This document shows positions 26,168-35,233 of a stretch of DNA of 64,000 bases, in pieces (within the stretch, counting starts at the first letter, position 1; the number at the start of each line of letters is the position of its first letter). The notes beneath the pieces are model-generated. The model did no database searches and had not been told where the DNA came from. It worked only from the letters and a program-made list of their open reading frames with translations. Made by a program: the position numbers and the translations under genes. The stretch is from Methylobacterium currus (lineage in GTDB: Bacteria > Pseudomonadota > Alphaproteobacteria > Rhizobiales > Beijerinckiaceae): positions 4,829,001 to 4,893,000 of the forward strand of contig NZ_CP028843.1 of the NCBI RefSeq assembly GCF_003058325.1, in the 5' to 3' direction.

Positions 26168-28698
26168 CGATCATGACCGACCGCAGCGAGAGATTCACCC
26201 TGCCGCTCCTGGCCTTTGCCCTCGTGGCCCTGCCCTTCTGCCTGGAGGGCTTGGGTCTCACCCTCACCTCGGCCGCCGACGTGGTGGTGTTCGCGGTGGC
26301 CTGCATGGGGCTCAACATCCTGGTCGGACAGACCGGGCTCGTCTCCTTCGGCCACGGCGCCTTCTTCGGCCTCGGCGCCTATGCGGCGGCGATCAGCCAG
26401 CGCACCCTCTTCCCCGGCACCCTGCTGCCGCCGGTCCTGTTCGCCCTCGTCTTCGTGGCCGCTTCGTCCCTGCCCCTCGGCCTGCTGATCCTGCGCCGGC
26501 GCGGCGTCTACTTCTCGCTCCTGACGCTGGCGCTGTCGGCCCTGTCCTTCACGATCGCCTTCCGCTGGACGGCGCTCACCGGCGGCGAGAGCGGCTATGG
26601 CGGCGTCGAGCGGACGCGTTTCCTCGGGCTCGATCTGGATGCGGCCTGGACCTGGTACGGTCTCGTGGCCGTCGCCGGCTTCGCAGCCGCCTTCGGGCTC
26701 GGGCGCTTCCGGCGCTCGGCCGTCGGCACGGTGCTGGAGGCGATCCGCGAGAACGAGCAGCGGGCGCGCTTCCTCGGCTATCCGACCAACCGCTACAAGC
26801 TCCTCGCCTTCACGGTCTCCGCCACCGTGACGGGCCTGGCCGGCGTTTTGAGCGTCTTCACCCACCGCTTCGCCTCGGCCGAGCCCTTGGGCTCCGCCTT
26901 CTCGGGCGAATTGCTCGCCATGGTGGTGATCGGCGGCATGCGGAGCTTCGCCGGGCCGGCGATCGGGGCTCTGTTCTTCATCCTGTTCCGGGAGATGCTG
27001 TCGATCTGGACCGCCGACTGGCTGTTCTGGTTCGGCCTCCTGTTCGTCGGCTTCATCCTGTTCTCGCCCGACGGGCTCGTCGGCATCGGCCGGCGCGTAT
27101 GGCGGATGGTGCGCCCGCCCGCCACCGAGGACGCCGCGATGGCGGGCCGCAAGGCCGGCATGCCTGAGAACCTGCCGCCCTTCCTGCGGCCCGACGGGAT
27201 CGTCGAGGGGGTGATCCTGGCCGCCCGCGGCATCGCCAAGCGCTTCGGCGGGCTGAAGGCGGTCGACGGCGTCACCATCGCGGTCCGCGACCGGACGCTC
27301 CACGCGCTGATCGGTCCCAACGGCGCCGGCAAGACCACCGCCTTCAACCTCATCTCCGGCATGTATCGCCCCGATGCCGGCACCGTGACCCTCGCCGACC
27401 GCTCGATCGCCGGCTTTGCGCCGGAGCGGATCTGCGCGGCCGGCATCGGCCGCTCGTTCCAGATCACCAACCTCTTCCCGGCGCTGACCGTCGCGGACAA
27501 CATTCGGCTCGCGGTGCAGGGGCGCCGCCCCGGCCGCTTCAACCCCTGGCGCGACGCCCGCGCCGACCGGGAGGCGGCGGCCGAGACCGCCGAGATCCTG
27601 CGCTGGCTCGGCCTCGCCGGGCTGGAGCGGGCCGAGGCCGGCTCGCTCTCCTATGGCGGCCAGCGCCTCCTCGACATGGGGGTGGCGCTCGCGACCAAGC
27701 CCCGGGTGCTGCTCCTCGACGAGCCGCTGGCCGGCCTGGCGGCGGCGGAGCGCACCCGCATCGGCGACATCATCAAGCGGGTCTCGACCGAGGTGCCGGT
27801 GCTGATGGTCGAGCACGACATCGACCGCGTCTTCCAGATCGCCGATGCGGTCACGGTGATGAACGAGGGCACGGTGCTGGTCGACGGGACGGTGGAGGAT
27901 GCCCGCACCAGCCCCAGGGTGCAGGAGGTCTATATCGGCTCCGGCACCGCCGCGATGGCCGCCAAAGCCCGCCCGAGCGCCGCCGAGCCGCGCGTGCTGC
28001 TGTCGCTCGAGGGCGTCGATACCTTCTACGGCAAGAGCCACATCCTGGCGGGCGTCACCTTCGACGTCCACGCCCACGAGATCGTGGCGCTCCTCGGCCG
28101 CAACGGCGCCGGCAAGTCGACCTGCCTCAAGACCATCACGGGGCTCAGCCCCCACGCTGCCGGCCAGATCCGCCTCGGGCAGGAGGTCCTCGACGGCCGC
28201 TCGGCGGCGGCGATCGCCCGGGCCGGCATCGGCTACGTGCCGCAGGGTCGCGGCCTCTTTGCCGGGATGAGCGTCGCCGAGAACCTGGAGCTCGGCCGGC
28301 TCAAGCGCCGCACCGGCAACGGCGTGCACTGGGACGAGGAGCGGGTCCTGTCCTACTTCCCGCGCCTGCGCGAGCGCTGGCGCACCCCGGCCGACTACCT
28401 GTCGGGCGGCGAGCAGCAGATGGTGGCGGTGGCCCGCGCCCTGTCCGGCGACGTGCGGGTGCTGCTCCTCGACGAGCCGTTCGAGGGGCTGGCGCCCGCG
28501 GTGGTCGAGAGCCTGTTCGAGACCTTCGACGCCCTACGCCGGGAGGTCTCGATCGTCATCGTCGACCATAACCTCGACCTCGCCCTCGCCCTCTCCGACC
28601 GCACCGTGGCGCTGGAGCGCGGCCGGGTGATGCATGTCGGCCCCTCGCAGGCCCTGCGCGACGACCTCGTGCTTCGCCGGCAGGTGCTGTGGCTGTGA
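26164..28698 (+). CDS. LivM-LivG-LivF triple fusion: ABC permease with two ATPase domains
   Basis: An 844-aa protein joining three transporter parts. Residues 1-310 are a LivM permease (GLNILVGQTGLVSFGHGAFF). Residues 348-595 are a LivG ATPase with Walker A GPNGAGKT (384-391), signature LSYGGQ (495-500) and Walker B VLLLDEP. Residues 611-844 are a LivF ATPase with GRNGAGKS (645-652), LSGGEQ (746-751) and VLLLDEP. Separate or LivMG-fused forms are usual; fusion of both ATPases forces a one-to-one heterodimer. The reading frame is continuous through both linkers, and no separate LivF follows. Confidence 0.93.
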   Translation: MTIMTDRSERFTLPLLAFALVALPFCLEGLGLTLTSAADVVVFAVACMGLNILVGQTGLVSFGHGAFFGLGAYAAAISQRTLFPGTLLPPVLFALVFVAASSLPLGLLILRRRGVYFSLLTLALSALSFTIAFRWTALTGGESGYGGVERTRFLGLDLDAAWTWYGLVAVAGFAAAFGLGRFRRSAVGTVLEAIRENEQRARFLGYPTNRYKLLAFTVSATVTGLAGVLSVFTHRFASAEPLGSAFSGELLAMVVIGGMRSFAGPAIGALFFILFREMLSIWTADWLFWFGLLFVGFILFSPDGLVGIGRRVWRMVRPPATEDAAMAGRKAGMPENLPPFLRPDGIVEGVILAARGIAKRFGGLKAVDGVTIAVRDRTLHALIGPNGAGKTTAFNLISGMYRPDAGTVTLADRSIAGFAPERICAAGIGRSFQITNLFPALTVADNIRLAVQGRRPGRFNPWRDARADREAAAETAEILRWLGLAGLERAEAGSLSYGGQRLLDMGVALATKPRVLLLDEPLAGLAAAERTRIGDIIKRVSTEVPVLMVEHDIDRVFQIADAVTVMNEGTVLVDGTVEDARTSPRVQEVYIGSGTAAMAAKARPSAAEPRVLLSLEGVDTFYGKSHILAGVTFDVHAHEIVALLGRNGAGKSTCLKTITGLSPHAAGQIRLGQEVLDGRSAAAIARAGIGYVPQGRGLFAGMSVAENLELGRLKRRTGNGVHWDEERVLSYFPRLRERWRTPADYLSGGEQQMVAVARALSGDVRVLLLDEPFEGLAPAVVESLFETFDALRREVSIVIVDHNLDLALALSDRTVALERGRVMHVGPSQALRDDLVLRRQVLWL

Positions 28699-28738
28699 GT
28701 TCCTGATTATGATCCGCTCCGAGGGAGATTCGTCGCCG

Positions 28739-29665
28739 ATGCCAACCGTTGCCGTCGTCGGGGCCGGGCTGATCGGCCGGTCCTGGGCCGTGGTCTTCGC
28801 CCGGTCCGGGTTTGCCGTCCGCCTGACCGACATCCACGAAGCGGCGCTCGACGCCGCGCCCGGGCATATCGAAGAGGCCCTGCGCCAGCTCGAGACCCAC
28901 GGCCTCGTGGCGGATATCCCGGCGATCCTCGCCCGGATCCGCACCTGCCCAACCCTCGCCGAGGCGGTGGCCGGGGCCGACCTCGTGCAGGAGAACGGCC
29001 CCGAGACGGTCGAGGCCAAGCGCGCACTCTTCGCCGAGCTCGATTCCCTCTGCGGTCCGGAGACGATCCTCGCCTCCTCGACCTCGGCCATCGTCGCCTC
29101 GCTGTTCACCGAAGGCCTCGCGGGGCGCGCCCGCTGCCTCGTCGGCCACCCGGTCAACCCGCCCCACCTGGTGCCGGTGGTCGAACTCTGCGGCGCGCCC
29201 TGGACCGATCCGGCGGTGGTGGACCGTGCCCGCGCCCTCTACGAGGCCGCCGGCCAGGCGCCGGTGACCGTGAACCGCGAGGTCGAGGGCTTCGTGCTCA
29301 ACCGCCTGCAAGGGGCGCTGCTCTCGGAGGCGTTCCGCCTCGTCGCCGAGGGCGTGGTGAGCCCGGCCGACCTCGACAAGACGGTGGCCGAGGGCCTGGG
29401 CCTGCGCTGGTCCTTCCTCGGTCCCTTCGCCACCATCGATCTCAACGCGCCGGGCGGCGTGGCCGATTACGCCGCCCGCTACGGCGGCTTCTACGGCCGG
29501 CTCGCCGCCGATCCGGCTCCCGCCTCGGTGTGGTCCCCCGAGAGCACCGCCCGCATCGTCGCCGCCTGGGAATGCGGCCCCGATCCCGCCCCGCCGGCGG
29601 AGCGCAGCCGCCGGCGCGACGCGCGCCTCGCCGCCCTCATGGCGCATAAGCGCGCCCAATCTTAG
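28739..29665 (+). CDS. 3-hydroxyacyl-CoA dehydrogenase-like / lambda-crystallin family dehydrogenase
   Basis: A 308-aa NAD-dependent dehydrogenase: Rossmann GAGLIGRSWA near 8-17, AHPVNPP-type motif GHPVNPPHLVPVVEL with the catalytic histidine, and FVLNRLQGALLSEA then the C-terminal helical domain. The pattern is closer to lambda-crystallin / L-gulonate 3-dehydrogenase and carnitine dehydrogenase than to fatty acid enzymes. ATG 28739 has GAGGGAG upstream. It is followed 11 bp later by the BKACE gene, suggesting it makes the beta-keto acid that BKACE cleaves. Confidence 0.87.
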   Translation: MPTVAVVGAGLIGRSWAVVFARSGFAVRLTDIHEAALDAAPGHIEEALRQLETHGLVADIPAILARIRTCPTLAEAVAGADLVQENGPETVEAKRALFAELDSLCGPETILASSTSAIVASLFTEGLAGRARCLVGHPVNPPHLVPVVELCGAPWTDPAVVDRARALYEAAGQAPVTVNREVEGFVLNRLQGALLSEAFRLVAEGVVSPADLDKTVAEGLGLRWSFLGPFATIDLNAPGGVADYAARYGGFYGRLAADPAPASVWSPESTARIVAAWECGPDPAPPAERSRRRDARLAALMAHKRAQS

Positions 29666-29676
29666 GAGGAAATCCC

Positions 29677-30606
29677 ATGGCCAAGAGAAAAGTCGTCATC
29701 ACCTGCGCCGTCACCGGCGCGATTCACACCCCCTCGATGTCCCCGCACCTGCCGGTGACCCCCGACCAGATCGCCGAGGCCGCGATCGGCGCGGCGGAGG
29801 CCGGCGCGGCCATCGTCCACCTGCATGCCCGCGACCCGAAGACCGGCAAGCCCGACCAGTCGCCCCAGGCCTTCGAGCCGTTCCTGAAGGTCATCAAGCA
29901 GCGCTCGAACTGCGTGGTGAACCTCACCACCGGCGGCGCCCCGACCATGGGGATCGACGAGCGTCTCGGCCCGGCAGCCCACTTCAAGCCGGAGGTCGCC
30001 TCGCTCAACATGGGGTCGATGAATTTCGGCCTCTACCCGATGCTGGAGCGCTTCAAGACCTTCCAGCACGACTGGGAGCAGCCCTACCTGGAGGGCTCGC
30101 GCGACCGGATCTTCAAGAACACCTTCGCCGACATCGAACACATCCTCACGACCTGCGCCGAGAACGGCACCCGGTTCGAGGTCGAGTGCTACGATATCGG
30201 CCACCTCTACACGCTCGCCCACTTCGCCGATCGCGGCGTGATCAAGCCGCCCTTCTTCGTCCAGAGCGTGTTCGGCATCCTCGGCGGCATCGGCCAGCAT
30301 CCGGAAGACGTCCAGCACATGAAGCGCACCGCCGACCGGCTGTTCGGCGCCGATTACCGCTGGTCGGTGCTGGGGGCGGGCCGCAACCAGATGACCATCG
30401 CCGCGCAGGCGATCGCCCTCGGCGGCAACGTCCGGGTGGGGCTGGAGGATTCGCTGTGGATCGGGCCCGGCCAGATGGCCGAGTCCAATGCGCAGCAGGT
30501 CTTGAAGGCGCGCCAGATCATCGAAGGGCTGGGGCTTGACGTGGCGACCCCGGACGACGCGCGCGAGATCCTGGCGCTGAAGGGCGGGGACCGGGTGGAG
30601 TTCTAG
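29677..30606 (+). CDS. beta-keto acid cleavage enzyme (BKACE, DUF849)
   Basis: BKACE enzymes are zinc-dependent and transfer a beta-keto acid carbon unit to acetyl-CoA, giving acetoacetate and a new CoA ester. The 309-aa TIM barrel shows the zinc ligands H48 and H50 in VHLHARDP, NLTTGG near 86-91, and VGLEDSLW near the C terminus. A strong AGGAGGAAATCCC ribosome site precedes the ATG. Known substrates include 3-keto-5-aminohexanoate, dehydrocarnitine and other keto acids. Which applies here is open. Confidence 0.92.
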   Translation: MAKRKVVITCAVTGAIHTPSMSPHLPVTPDQIAEAAIGAAEAGAAIVHLHARDPKTGKPDQSPQAFEPFLKVIKQRSNCVVNLTTGGAPTMGIDERLGPAAHFKPEVASLNMGSMNFGLYPMLERFKTFQHDWEQPYLEGSRDRIFKNTFADIEHILTTCAENGTRFEVECYDIGHLYTLAHFADRGVIKPPFFVQSVFGILGGIGQHPEDVQHMKRTADRLFGADYRWSVLGAGRNQMTIAAQAIALGGNVRVGLEDSLWIGPGQMAESNAQQVLKARQIIEGLGLDVATPDDAREILALKGGDRVEF

Positions 30607-30644
30607 CGGTCTGTTCGAGCGATACTGAGAGAAGGCCGACGCCC

Positions 30645-30670
30645 AACCCTCCCCCCCTGCGGGGGAGGGT
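30645..30670. repeat. intergenic hairpin, family 1, after BKACE
   Basis: ACCCTCCCCC and GGGGGAGGGT pair around a short loop 40 bp after the BKACE stop. The left flank (GGCCGACGCCC) matches the copy at 16644. Probable terminator for the catabolic operon. Confidence 0.7.
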
Positions 30671-30805
30671 GCCCCACGGAGCGGGGCGGGCCGGGACGAA
30701 GTCCCGCAAGAGGGGAACGCGACGCTTCCGGACGTGGCGCCCGTCATGGTGGGTCGCGGTCTCTCCGGAAGCGGCGTCCCCTCTCCCGGCTCGCTCACGC
30801 TCGCC

Positions 30806-30831
30806 ACCCTCCCCCACCGAAGGGGGAGGGT
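30806..30831. repeat. intergenic hairpin, family 1, second copy
   Basis: ACCCTCCCCC, a 6-nt loop and GGGGGAGGGT, 41 bp beyond the 3' end of the SMP-30 gene (30872) that reads toward it. With the copy at 30645 it brackets a 135-bp spacer between convergent genes. Confidence 0.7.
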
Positions 30832-30871
30832 TCATGCGCGGCGGCCGTCCTGCGCGTGCCGCAACCTCGGC

Positions 30872-31894
30872 CTACGGCACCATCGCGCCCTGCGTTTCCA
30901 CGTACACCGCGTAGACCGACGTGCTCGCGGTCATGAACAGCCGGTTCTTCTTCGGACCGCCGAAGCAGAGGTTGGCGCAGGTCTCCGGCAGATGGATCTT
31001 GCCGATGAGGTCGCCGGACGGCGTGTAGCAGCGCACCCCGTCCTCCTTCGGGTCGGCCCAGCCCATCGAGCACCAGACGTTGCCCTCGACGTCGGTGCGC
31101 AAGCCATCGGTGAAGCCCGGCGCGAAGCCTTCGGCGAAGACCCGGTCGCCGGTGAGCCGGTCGCCCTCGACGTTGAATGCGCGGATGTTCGAGCGCCCGC
31201 CATGGGTCGCGCCGGAATCGACCACGTAGAGGATCTTCTCGTCGGGCGAGAAGGCGAGCCCGTTCGGCCGGTCGATGCCTTCCGCCACGACCTTGGCCTG
31301 GCCGGTCGAGGGATCGAGCCGGTAGACCCGGGTCGGCAGCTCCGCCTTGTCCTTGTGGCCCTCGTAGAACCCGTCGATGCCGTAGCCCGGATCGGTGAAC
31401 CAGACCGCGTTGTCGGAAGCCACCACCACGTCGTTGGGGGCGTTGAGCGGCTTGCCGTCGAACTTGTCGATCAGCACGGTGATCTTTCCGTCCGGCTCGG
31501 TGCGGGTCACCCTTCGGGTGTCGTGCTCGCAGGTGATCAGCCGGCCCTGCCGGTCGCGGGTGTTGCCGTTCGAGTAGTTCGCGTTCGTCCGGAACACGCT
31601 GACATGGCCGTTCTCGAGCCAGCGCATGATCCGGTTGTTGGGGATGTCGCTCCACAGGAGATAGCCGCCGTCCCGGAAATAGACCGGGCCTTCGGCCCAG
31701 CGGAAGCCGGTGGCGATGCGCTCGATCGCGGCATTGCCGACCTTGTAGCGGAAGCGCTTGTCCAGCACCTCGACCCGCGGGTCGGGATAGCGGGTGCCCG
31801 GCAGGTCGCCGAGGGGCAGGCGCTCGGCCCGCGCCGCGACCGTTGTCGCCGTCAGGGCGGCGGCGCCCGCGAGGACGTCACGTCGGTTCATCAC
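30872..31894 (-). CDS. exported SMP-30/gluconolactonase-like protein
   Basis: A 340-aa six-bladed beta-propeller of the SMP-30/LRE family, which opens sugar-acid lactones with a divalent metal. A twin-arginine-like leader (MNRRDVLAGAAALTATTVAA) predicts export. Seen: RWAEGPVYFRDGGYLLWSDI (metal Glu), NGNTRDRQGRLITCEH, LNAPNDVVVASDNAVWFTDP and PNGLAFSPDE with metal Asn and Asp. It converges on the BKACE operon. A periplasmic lactonase fits an aldonate/uronate pathway with the UxaA-type enzyme at 38933. Confidence 0.9.
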   Translation of the reverse strand: MMNRRDVLAGAAALTATTVAARAERLPLGDLPGTRYPDPRVEVLDKRFRYKVGNAAIERIATGFRWAEGPVYFRDGGYLLWSDIPNNRIMRWLENGHVSVFRTNANYSNGNTRDRQGRLITCEHDTRRVTRTEPDGKITVLIDKFDGKPLNAPNDVVVASDNAVWFTDPGYGIDGFYEGHKDKAELPTRVYRLDPSTGQAKVVAEGIDRPNGLAFSPDEKILYVVDSGATHGGRSNIRAFNVEGDRLTGDRVFAEGFAPGFTDGLRTDVEGNVWCSMGWADPKEDGVRCYTPSGDLIGKIHLPETCANLCFGGPKKNRLFMTASTSVYAVYVETQGAMVP

Positions 31895-32040
31895 TCGTCT
31901 CCTCCCGTCCGGTGTCTCCGCGCCGGACTAAGGGGATTGTACGGAAGCCGGGCGCCATGTCTCGTGGTTTTCTACGGGCCGACTGCCGTTGTGGCGATCG
32001 GACGGTCGATGTAGATATGGCGTGTAGATACGGAGGCCTC

Positions 32041-32268
32041 ATGGCCGTCGCGAAGCTCTTCATGTCCGGCGGGAGCCAAGCCGTCAGACTGCCGCGGGAA
32101 TTTCGCTTCGACGGCAGCGCGGTCGAGATTTTTCGCCGCGGCGACGAGGTCGTCCTGCGCGAGCGCCCAACCCATCTCTCCGTTCTCCTCGACATCATCG
32201 ACAGTATGCCCGCCGACATGCTGACCGATCTGCATGATGGCCTACCGGAGGAACGCGAGGGCCTGTGA
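32041..32268 (+). CDS. vapB: VapB-type antitoxin
   Basis: A 75-aa AbrB/VapB-like antitoxin. The DNA-binding N-terminal half reads AKLFMSGGSQAVRLPREFRF, typical of VapB (swapped-hairpin fold); the C-terminal half should wrap the toxin. ATG 32041 is chosen because homology begins there, although the frame extends upstream. It overlaps vapC by 4 bases (GTGA). The pair usually represses its own promoter. Confidence 0.88.
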   Translation: MAVAKLFMSGGSQAVRLPREFRFDGSAVEIFRRGDEVVLRERPTHLSVLLDIIDSMPADMLTDLHDGLPEEREGL

Positions 32269-32675
32269 CGCCTCGCTACCTGCTCGATAGGAACATCATC
32301 ATAGCGCTTCGACGCAAGCGGCCACGCTCGGTCGTCGCCCGACTGACGACGCTCGGCATCGGCGAAGCGGTCATGTCGCCGGTGACCTACGGAGAGCTGT
32401 GTTTCGGGGCGGAGAAGAGCGTGGATCGTGATGCCGCTTTCGCGGCTCTCGCCCGACTGGTTGCGGTCGTGCCAATCGCGATTGCCGAGCCCGACGAGAC
32501 CGGCCGCCGCTATGGCGCCATCCGAGCCAAACTCGGGCGTCAAGGTCAGATCATCGGCGGCAACGAACTCTGGATCGCCGCTCACGCCCTCGCGGCCGGG
32601 CTGACGCTCGTGACCGGGAACGTGGGCGAGTTCAGCCACGTGCCCGGCCTCACGATCGAGGATTGGACGGCCTGA
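32265..32675 (+). CDS. vapC: VapC-type PIN-domain toxin
   Basis: A 136-aa PIN ribonuclease, start GTG 32265. Acidic residues: D8 in YLLDRN (LDTN is usual), E44 in YGELCFGAEKS, and the third position in GGNELWIAAHAL, where a glutamate replaces the common aspartate of GxNDxxIAA. The final block is TGNVGEFSHVPGL in place of TNNxxEFxRVxGL. The acid set is conserved in type, so activity is plausible. Targets are unknown; the pair sits between convergent or divergent metabolic genes with no other link. Confidence 0.88.
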   Translation: MTPRYLLDRNIIIALRRKRPRSVVARLTTLGIGEAVMSPVTYGELCFGAEKSVDRDAAFAALARLVAVVPIAIAEPDETGRRYGAIRAKLGRQGQIIGGNELWIAAHALAAGLTLVTGNVGEFSHVPGLTIEDWTA

Positions 32676-32699
32676 CGAGGGCCGTCCGGATTGGTCGGC

Positions 32700-33770
32700 T
32701 CACCCCCGATACGCGTTCCCATCCAGCCCATGCGGCCGCCCCGCCGCCAGCAGCGTCTCCCAGACCGGATCGGGCAGCGGCACGCCCTCGGCCAGGCGCT
32801 TGGCCCGGGTCCGCCGCTCCGGCTCGCCCGGCAGCAGCACCTCGCCGCCGGGCACCGGGCGGGCGCTCTTGAAGAAATCGAGATAGGCGCGGGTCTCGCG
32901 CACCATCGCATCCTCGGAGCCGAAGGCCTCCGGCGTCATATACAGCGACAGCATCCCGTTGCAGAAGCGCCGCGCGCCCGGCCCGGCGGTGCCCGAGCCG
33001 GTGAGCGCACCGGCGAGCAATTCGCACATCAGCGCCAGCCCCGAGCCCTTGTGCTCGCCGAAGGCCCGGATCGCGCCGGCGCCATTGCGGTTGTCGCGCT
33101 CCAGGCCGTCGAGGGGGCCGTACAGGGTCGCGGGATCGGCCGAGAGCCGCCCGTCGGGCTCGATCAGCACGCCCTCGGGGAGCGGCTTGCCGCCCTGCGA
33201 GGCGACGAGCACCTTACCCTCGGCGACCGCGGAGGTGGCGAAGTCGAGGATCACCGGCTCGGCGCCCTGAACCGGGAAGCCCGCCGCGAAGGGCGCGGTC
33301 GAGAAGCGCCGGTCGACCGAGCCGAAGGGCGCGACGAGGAGGCTGCCCGCCACGTTGACGAAATGCACCGAGACGAGGCCGGCGGCGGCGGCCTGCTCGG
33401 CCCATTCGCCGATGCGGCCGAGATGACCGGCATGGCGCAGGGCCACGATGGCGACGCCGGTCTCGCGCGCCTTGCGGATGCCGAGTTCGGTCGCGAAGGG
33501 ACCGGCGGTCTGGCCGAAGCCGAAATGGGCGTCGACGAGGGCGAAGGCCGGGCCGTCGCTCACCACCTCCGGCGTGCGGTCGGCCTCGACCTCGCCCTCC
33601 TGCAGCCAGGCGACGTAGCGCGGCACCCGGATCACCCCGTGGCTGTCGTGCCCCGTCAGGTTGGCGGCGACGAGGTAGCGGCCGATCCGCTCGGCCTCCG
33701 CGTCCGAGCAGCCTTCGCGCGAAAAGATGTCCCGGACGTAGGCGGTCAGGCCCGCCGCGGCGATCTGCAT
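32700..33770 (-). CDS. Ldh family (malate / L-sulfolactate / ureidoglycolate type) dehydrogenase
   Basis: A 356-aa NAD(P)-dependent hydroxyacid dehydrogenase of the LDH2/MDHG fold, unrelated to classical Rossmann LDH. Seen: GHDSHGVIRVPRYV near 57-70, AGSLLVAPFGSVDRRFST, AFGEHKGSGLALMCELLAGA near 221-240. The substrate is not readable; members act on malate, lactate, sulfolactate, 2,3-diketogulonate or imino acids. It is divergent from the second Liv binding-protein gene, so it may oxidise the imported compound. Confidence 0.88.
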   Translation of the reverse strand: MQIAAAGLTAYVRDIFSREGCSDAEAERIGRYLVAANLTGHDSHGVIRVPRYVAWLQEGEVEADRTPEVVSDGPAFALVDAHFGFGQTAGPFATELGIRKARETGVAIVALRHAGHLGRIGEWAEQAAAAGLVSVHFVNVAGSLLVAPFGSVDRRFSTAPFAAGFPVQGAEPVILDFATSAVAEGKVLVASQGGKPLPEGVLIEPDGRLSADPATLYGPLDGLERDNRNGAGAIRAFGEHKGSGLALMCELLAGALTGSGTAGPGARRFCNGMLSLYMTPEAFGSEDAMVRETRAYLDFFKSARPVPGGEVLLPGEPERRTRAKRLAEGVPLPDPVWETLLAAGRPHGLDGNAYRG

Positions 33771-33957
33771 GAAAAATCCTCCCGGTTTCTTGATTCTGGC
33801 GGCCAGAGAATGGCCGCGCCGGCGCCGCAGGTCGAGGGCGTCCGGCGCAGGTCTGACCAGGCATTTTTAATCCCGGGGGTGGACATGGCAGCGCTGCCGG
33901 TGTCTCATTCGGGCCAAGGCCGGGCCTCGCAGCACCGGCTATCCCCATGGGAGGAAC

Positions 33958-35127
33958 ATGCTGATGAGGACGACGCGCCGCGTTTTCCTGAAGAGTGCGG
34001 CCACGGTCGCGGCCACGGGCCTCGTTGCGCCGTCGATCATTCGACCCGCGAGCGCCCAGCAGGGCGGCACGATCCGCATCGGCATGGTGCTGCCGGTCAC
34101 CGGACCCGGCGCCGATGCCGGCCGCTTCGCCCTCAATGGCGCCAAGATCGCGCTGGAGGCGGTCAACAAGGCCGGCGGCGTCCTCGGCAAGCCGATGGAG
34201 CTCGTCACCGAGGACGACCAGACCACCAATCCGGGCGCGGTTCTGGCCTTCTCCAAGCTCGCATCCCAGCCCGATCTCGTGGCGTTCCTCGGCTCGATCC
34301 GCTCGACCCAGAACCACGCCATGGCGCCGGACATCCTGAAGACCGGAAAGCCCGTGGCCTTCGGCGGCACCGACCCGGTGCTGACCCAGCTCGGCAATCC
34401 GTGGCTGTTCCGCTTCCGCCCGAACGACAGCTTCTCGGCCCGGGTGATCGCCGAGTACGGCGTGAGCACGCTCAACAAGAAGAAGTGGGCGATCATCCAC
34501 TCGACCGATGCCTTCGGCACCAGCGGCGCGAAGGCGCTGACGGAAGCCCTGGGCAAGGCCGGGGCGACGGTCGCCCTCGACCAGGGCTACACCAACCAGA
34601 GCCAGGACTTCACGCCCGTCGTGCTGGCGATCCGCCAATCCGGCGCCGACGTGATCGGCTCCTACTTCACCTTCGAGAACGACCTCGGCATCTTCGCCCG
34701 GCAATTGCGCCAGCTCGGCGTCCAGGCGCCCTGGGTCGGCTCGGCCTCGATCGTCAACGTCACGGCGCTCAAGCTCGCCGGCCCGTCGCTCTACAACACC
34801 TACGGGGTGGCGGATTACGCCGAGGAATCGAGCGACGCGGCGCGCAATTTCGGCAAGGCCTACCGGGCGGTGATGAAGCTCGCCCCCGACAACCAGTCCT
34901 CCTGGACCTTCGACGCCGTGACGGTGCTGGCGAAGGCCATCAACGCCGCCGGCAAGACCGATCCGAAGGCGATCCGCGAGGCTTTGCTCGCCATCCGCGG
35001 CCACGAGGGCGCCGAGGGCACCTACAACTTCGACCAGAACGGCGACGGCCTGCACGGCTACAACGTGGTGCGCAACGACAAGGGCAACATCGTCTTCGAC
35101 AAGCGCATCGACTTCTACAAGGCCTGA
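33958..35127 (+). CDS. branched-chain-type ABC transporter substrate-binding protein (second system)
   Basis: A 389-aa Peripla_BP_6 protein. TTRRVFLKSAATVAATGLVA is a good twin-arginine signal, cleavage after ASAQ near 39. The mature protein opens IRIGMVLPVTGPGADAGRFA. ATG 33958 has GGGAGGAAC directly upstream. First gene of the operon binding protein-LivH-LivMG-LivF. It is a distant paralogue of the protein at 23866. Confidence 0.92.
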   Translation: MLMRTTRRVFLKSAATVAATGLVAPSIIRPASAQQGGTIRIGMVLPVTGPGADAGRFALNGAKIALEAVNKAGGVLGKPMELVTEDDQTTNPGAVLAFSKLASQPDLVAFLGSIRSTQNHAMAPDILKTGKPVAFGGTDPVLTQLGNPWLFRFRPNDSFSARVIAEYGVSTLNKKKWAIIHSTDAFGTSGAKALTEALGKAGATVALDQGYTNQSQDFTPVVLAIRQSGADVIGSYFTFENDLGIFARQLRQLGVQAPWVGSASIVNVTALKLAGPSLYNTYGVADYAEESSDAARNFGKAYRAVMKLAPDNQSSWTFDAVTVLAKAINAAGKTDPKAIREALLAIRGHEGAEGTYNFDQNGDGLHGYNVVRNDKGNIVFDKRIDFYKA

Positions 35128-35233
35128 TCTTCCGGACATTTCATGCGGGACGGCGACGAGCCGTCCCGACGCCGTCTCGGCCGCCGCGTGACCGGCGGCA
35201 CGACCCCTTTCATCCGATCCGGGACGGGCCCTG

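Noticed and set aside
26092..28329. 745-codon minus-strand frame opposite the LivMGF fusion
   Set aside because: Antisense shadow with Asp/Gly/Glu/Arg-rich composition and no family match.
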